This document shows positions 20,446 to 22,369 of a DNA stretch of 22,369 nucleotides, in pieces. A program made the position numbers and the translations under genes. The DNA comes from a virus. The notes under the pieces were generated by a model, which was not told where the DNA came from, searched no databases, and saw only the letters and a program-made list of their open reading frames with translations. Each line of letters opens with the position of its first letter. Position 1 is the first letter of the stretch. Where the stretch lies: IMG/VR virus record IMGVR_UViG_3300020190_000385, positions 1-22,369 of that record. One strand, given 5' to 3'.

Positions 20446-20462
20446 CTTTCTTCTTTTCTAGT

Positions 20463-20470
20463 TATTTATA
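20463..20470 (-). promoter_or_regulatory. T4-type late promoter
   Basis: A perfect TATAAATA lies 18 bases before the fibre ATG at 20445. A second similar box (CTAAATAA, 20491-20498) overlaps the stop of the chaperone remnant upstream. Confidence 0.7.
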
Positions 20471-20494
20471 AGTCATAATATCATTTCAATTTAT

Positions 20495-20827
20495 TTAGGT
20501 TTGTGGTTTTGAAGGCCAAACAATATCATCAGAATCCGGATAAGTCTCCGGCAAGTCTCTGAGTTCTTCTCTATACTCTGCCCATAAAACTCTCTCTTCT
20601 TCACTTACCAAACTATAATCACCAATCTGTGTCCAATCACTCTCTCTGAGCAATTGGTCTCTTTGTTCACGGAATGGTATCCAATCCAGTTGTCTTTTCT
20701 TTTCACGATTGATTGCAATTTCTTCTTCAGTCAGTTCTTCAATCGTATAGGGAAACTGATAGTATGGTGAGTTTTCAATAGGTTCAAAGTCACCTTTGAC
20801 TAATCTTTGAGTAATCCAATCATATTC
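20495..20827 (-). pseudogene. 5'-truncated fibre chaperone remnant
   Basis: The minus strand is open for 110 codons with no ATG. It starts right after a TGA and reads EYDWITQRLVKGDFEP. The C-terminal half is a good tail-assembly chaperone end: RDQLLRESDW (56-65), YREELRDLP (85-93) and DIVWP (101-105), closely matching the intact proteins at 6703-7140 and 21703-22275. The first part differs from those two, so it derives from another chaperone type that lost its start. It overlaps the sulfotransferase fragment in another frame. Expression would need a frameshift from that fragment or a non-standard start. Confidence 0.75.
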
Positions 20828-20913
20828 TCAATTCCCATTGCCGTAATAATGGAAGTTCCGGCATTTTTGGGAATATGGATGAATATAAGTTTTTTTTCGT
20901 GGTTAATAGTCAT
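20800..20913 (-). pseudogene. 3'-truncated sulfotransferase fragment (37 codons)
   Basis: An ATG at 20913 opens 37 codons ending at TAG 20800. Residues 11-21 (FIHIPKNAGTS) are the PAPS-binding loop of the Sulfotransfer_2-like family, a different type from the GLPRSGSTLL enzymes elsewhere in the window. The rest of the ~200-residue enzyme is missing. The coding sequence runs straight into the chaperone remnant in another frame near 20825, so this is a recombination scar. It might still make a 37-residue peptide, but that cannot be an enzyme. Confidence 0.75.
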
Positions 20914-20973
20914 TGATATAATAACTTTTTATTTCATATATAGACAATTTTTAATAATTAATTATTATGAGTA

Positions 20974-21690
20974 TTATGAGTTTCTGAAGGCTCGGGTCAG
21001 GTTAGAATTAAATATACTGCGTTCGTGTACTTGGCCATTATCAAAGCATAGGCTGCGTCGGCCGCCATTATCTCCATGCGAAGTAGACCAGTACTCACCG
21101 CCATAAGAATCCCAATAGGATCTACAAACATATCCAGGATTCTGGAGTTGGCTTATGTTAGGAACAAACCACCCAAGGGAACCCATCAGAGAGTTAGCAC
21201 AACTCACTGCATTATTTCTATTTTCCCAATTTGTATACGTCTGTGTACATGAAGGGGCAATAAACCATTTGCCCGGGGCCCCACAACAAATAAAAATTCC
21301 ATTGTAATCGGTAATATTTCCAATACAAGTAAATCCCACATTAAGACAACATAAACAAACTGCAGTGTCAGATGAAGAAGTACTGCTATTTCCCCAAGAG
21401 CTTCTTGTAGAAGCTTCATATTGTTCCCATTTGCTCCATTTTCCACCAGGAACAGTTTGAGTGCAAACAGTGCATTTGCAGCAACAACAAACATTGCAAC
21501 AAGGACACGAACAAAAACTACATCTACATCCCAATGCAATATCTGTAAAACAACAAGCACCGCAAACATTCGTAAGAGAACAACAAGTTGTTGTACTAAT
21601 GCCCAAAGTTGCTTGTTTTGTTGGTCCAACCACACTGGCATTACCTGGATAGTATCTTTTATTAAGATGTGTAGGTCTAAATGGTGCCAT
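20974..21690 (-). CDS. extremely cysteine-rich tail adhesin (238 aa)
   Basis: The start MAPFRPTHLNKR and the C-terminal half (FICC, FIAPSC, ANSLMGSLGWFVP, CRSYWD, final TRAFR) match the adhesin at 6129-6698, so the same DUF1566-like tip domain is expected. Between them lies a unique insert: 17 cysteines in residues 36-76, including CSFCSCPCCNVCCCCKC, and 27 cysteines in total. Such density suggests metal binding or a dense disulfide knot formed after release from the reducing cytoplasm; neither can be proved from sequence. It is the last gene of the module virion protein, chaperone, adhesin. An AGGAAC sequence 12-17 bases before the ATG is a poor ribosome binding site. Confidence 0.82.
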   Translation of the reverse strand: MAPFRPTHLNKRYYPGNASVVGPTKQATLGISTTTCCSLTNVCGACCFTDIALGCRCSFCSCPCCNVCCCCKCTVCTQTVPGGKWSKWEQYEASTRSSWGNSSTSSSDTAVCLCCLNVGFTCIGNITDYNGIFICCGAPGKWFIAPSCTQTYTNWENRNNAVSCANSLMGSLGWFVPNISQLQNPGYVCRSYWDSYGGEYWSTSHGDNGGRRSLCFDNGQVHERSIFNSNLTRAFRNS

Positions 21691-21702
21691 AACTCAATGT
21701 TC

Positions 21703-22275
21703 CTACTCTTTTGTATTTTGTGCTTCTATTAAAGAATTTAATTGATTTTTTAAAACAACCAATTCGTTTTCTAAATCATCAACTCTCCAACGTAATTTAT
21801 CATTAAAAACTCTTGGTTGATCAAAATCATCATCAGCACGTCCTTCTGGACTTAAAGGCCAAATTACATCCTTTGGATTTTCGTAAAGGCTTGGTAGATC
21901 TCTAAGTCTTTGACGATACATTTCCCATTCTCTTTGATTAACTCCAATAGGAACATCCGAAACCATTGTCCAATCACATTCTGCTAATCTACGATCTCTT
22001 TCTGAACGAACTCTACCCCAAAGTTCTTTATCAGAAATATCTTCTACAATATAATCTACGATCTCACTATCCCATCTTAATCTTTGGTAATCTACATTGA
22101 TATTTGGAACTTCATAAGGTCCAGTATATCCTGCTTTTACTAATTCCTCATCAGTGAAAGAACTTACATCAGTTCTATAGGTGATTTGTCCCCACTCTTC
22201 AACCCATGAAATTTCATGAGGAAGTGGTCTTGGTTCTTGCCCTTGATATGAATAGAGTGCGTTTGGATCTGCCAT
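21703..22275 (-). CDS. tail fibre assembly chaperone-like protein with coiled-coil tail (190 aa)
   Basis: Residues 1-22 (MADPNALYSYQG...LPHEI) and the stretch EELVKAGYTGPY nearly copy the protein at 6703-7140. The chaperone landmarks RDRRLAECDW (93-102), YRQRLRDLP (120-128) and DVIWP (136-140) follow. After this comes a charged extension (146-190) with a heptad pattern (LRWRVDDLENELVVLKNQLN), a likely coiled coil absent from the paralogue. It may help trimerise or hold the cysteine-rich adhesin encoded 12 bases downstream. An AAGGTAA ribosome binding site precedes the ATG. Confidence 0.8.
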   Translation of the reverse strand: MADPNALYSYQGQEPRPLPHEISWVEEWGQITYRTDVSSFTDEELVKAGYTGPYEVPNINVDYQRLRWDSEIVDYIVEDISDKELWGRVRSERDRRLAECDWTMVSDVPIGVNQREWEMYRQRLRDLPSLYENPKDVIWPLSPEGRADDDFDQPRVFNDKLRWRVDDLENELVVLKNQLNSLIEAQNTKE

Positions 22276-22297
22276 TTTAAATTACCTTAATTGAAGA

Positions 22298-22369
22298 TTA
22301 GACGTTAGTAATATCTTCGTAAGATATGACTAGATCAATTGCTGAGTTCGCACTTGCTAAAGCTGTAAG
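22298..22369 (-). CDS. C-terminal end of virion structural protein (partial)
   Basis: The last 23 codons before TAA 22298 encode a sequence ending AIDLVISYEDITNV. It matches the C terminus of the 124-residue protein at 7165-7539 (AIDLVVSYEDITNL) residue by residue. The gene continues beyond the right edge. It shows that both receptor-binding modules in the window begin with the same small virion protein. Confidence 0.85.
   Translation of the reverse strand, partial: LTALASANSAIDLVISYEDITNV

Noticed and set aside
19490-20461. Long proline/valine-rich plus-strand ORFs opposite the fibre gene (157 and 99 codons).
   Set aside because: They are mirror frames of a Thr/Gly/Ala-rich fibre, lack ribosome binding sites and would overlap an evident fibre gene entirely.
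1-22369. tRNA genes, integrase, transposase, attachment sites or CRISPR array.
   Set aside because: I looked on both strands and saw no cloverleaf, no recombinase motifs and no regular repeat-spacer pattern.

Overview
The window looks like an accessory, tail-fibre-rich stretch of a T4-like myovirus of marine picocyanobacteria (Synechococcus/Prochlorococcus). The reasons are the low G+C content, tight packing with every supported gene on the minus strand, T4-type late promoters (TATAAATA), and cyanophage-style fibre proteins starting MTRAADVA or MTKARDIS and carrying GIITATxFxGNGSxLTN repeats. Small conserved phage proteins and many 2-oxoglutarate/Fe(II) (2OG) oxygenases point the same way. 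I assigned this by recognising protein families by eye; no database search was possible.

Transcription runs from high to low coordinates. From the right edge, a receptor-binding module comprises a virion protein ending SYEDITN (partial, 22298-22369), a fibre-assembly chaperone-like protein (21703-22275) and an extremely cysteine-rich adhesin (20974-21690). A recombination scar follows (20495-20913), made of a truncated sulfotransferase joined out of frame to a truncated chaperone. After a late promoter come a repetitive fibre (19474-20445), a chaperone-like protein (18686-19426) and a glycine-rich adhesin (17628-18668). Five 2OG-Fe(II) oxygenase genes run from 17610 to 14265. Next are a short fibre protein (14031-14219) and a modification cassette (14000-9137): oxygenase, sulfotransferase, GT9-like and GT4-like glycosyltransferases, a guanidinoacetate/arginine-methyltransferase-like enzyme and an EDDY-type glycosyltransferase. 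A second fibre region (9106-6129) holds four tandem paralogous fibre ORFs and a second copy of the three-gene receptor-binding module. A second cassette (6082-3457) has sulfotransferase, oxygenase, unknown protein and GT32-like glycosyltransferase. The left end (3420-1) is a run of small phage genes with sigma70-type promoters, plus one more oxygenase.

In total I count eight complete 2OG-Fe(II) oxygenases, two complete and one broken sulfotransferase, four glycosyltransferases and one methyltransferase interleaved with fibre, adhesin and chaperone genes. My working inference is that this is a decoration system in which hydroxyl groups are installed, glycosylated and sulfated. The target could be the fibres themselves or host surface glycans. 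Fibre genes tend to follow T4-type late promoters, while several modification genes follow sigma70-type or extended -10 promoters. The two groups may therefore be expressed at different times.
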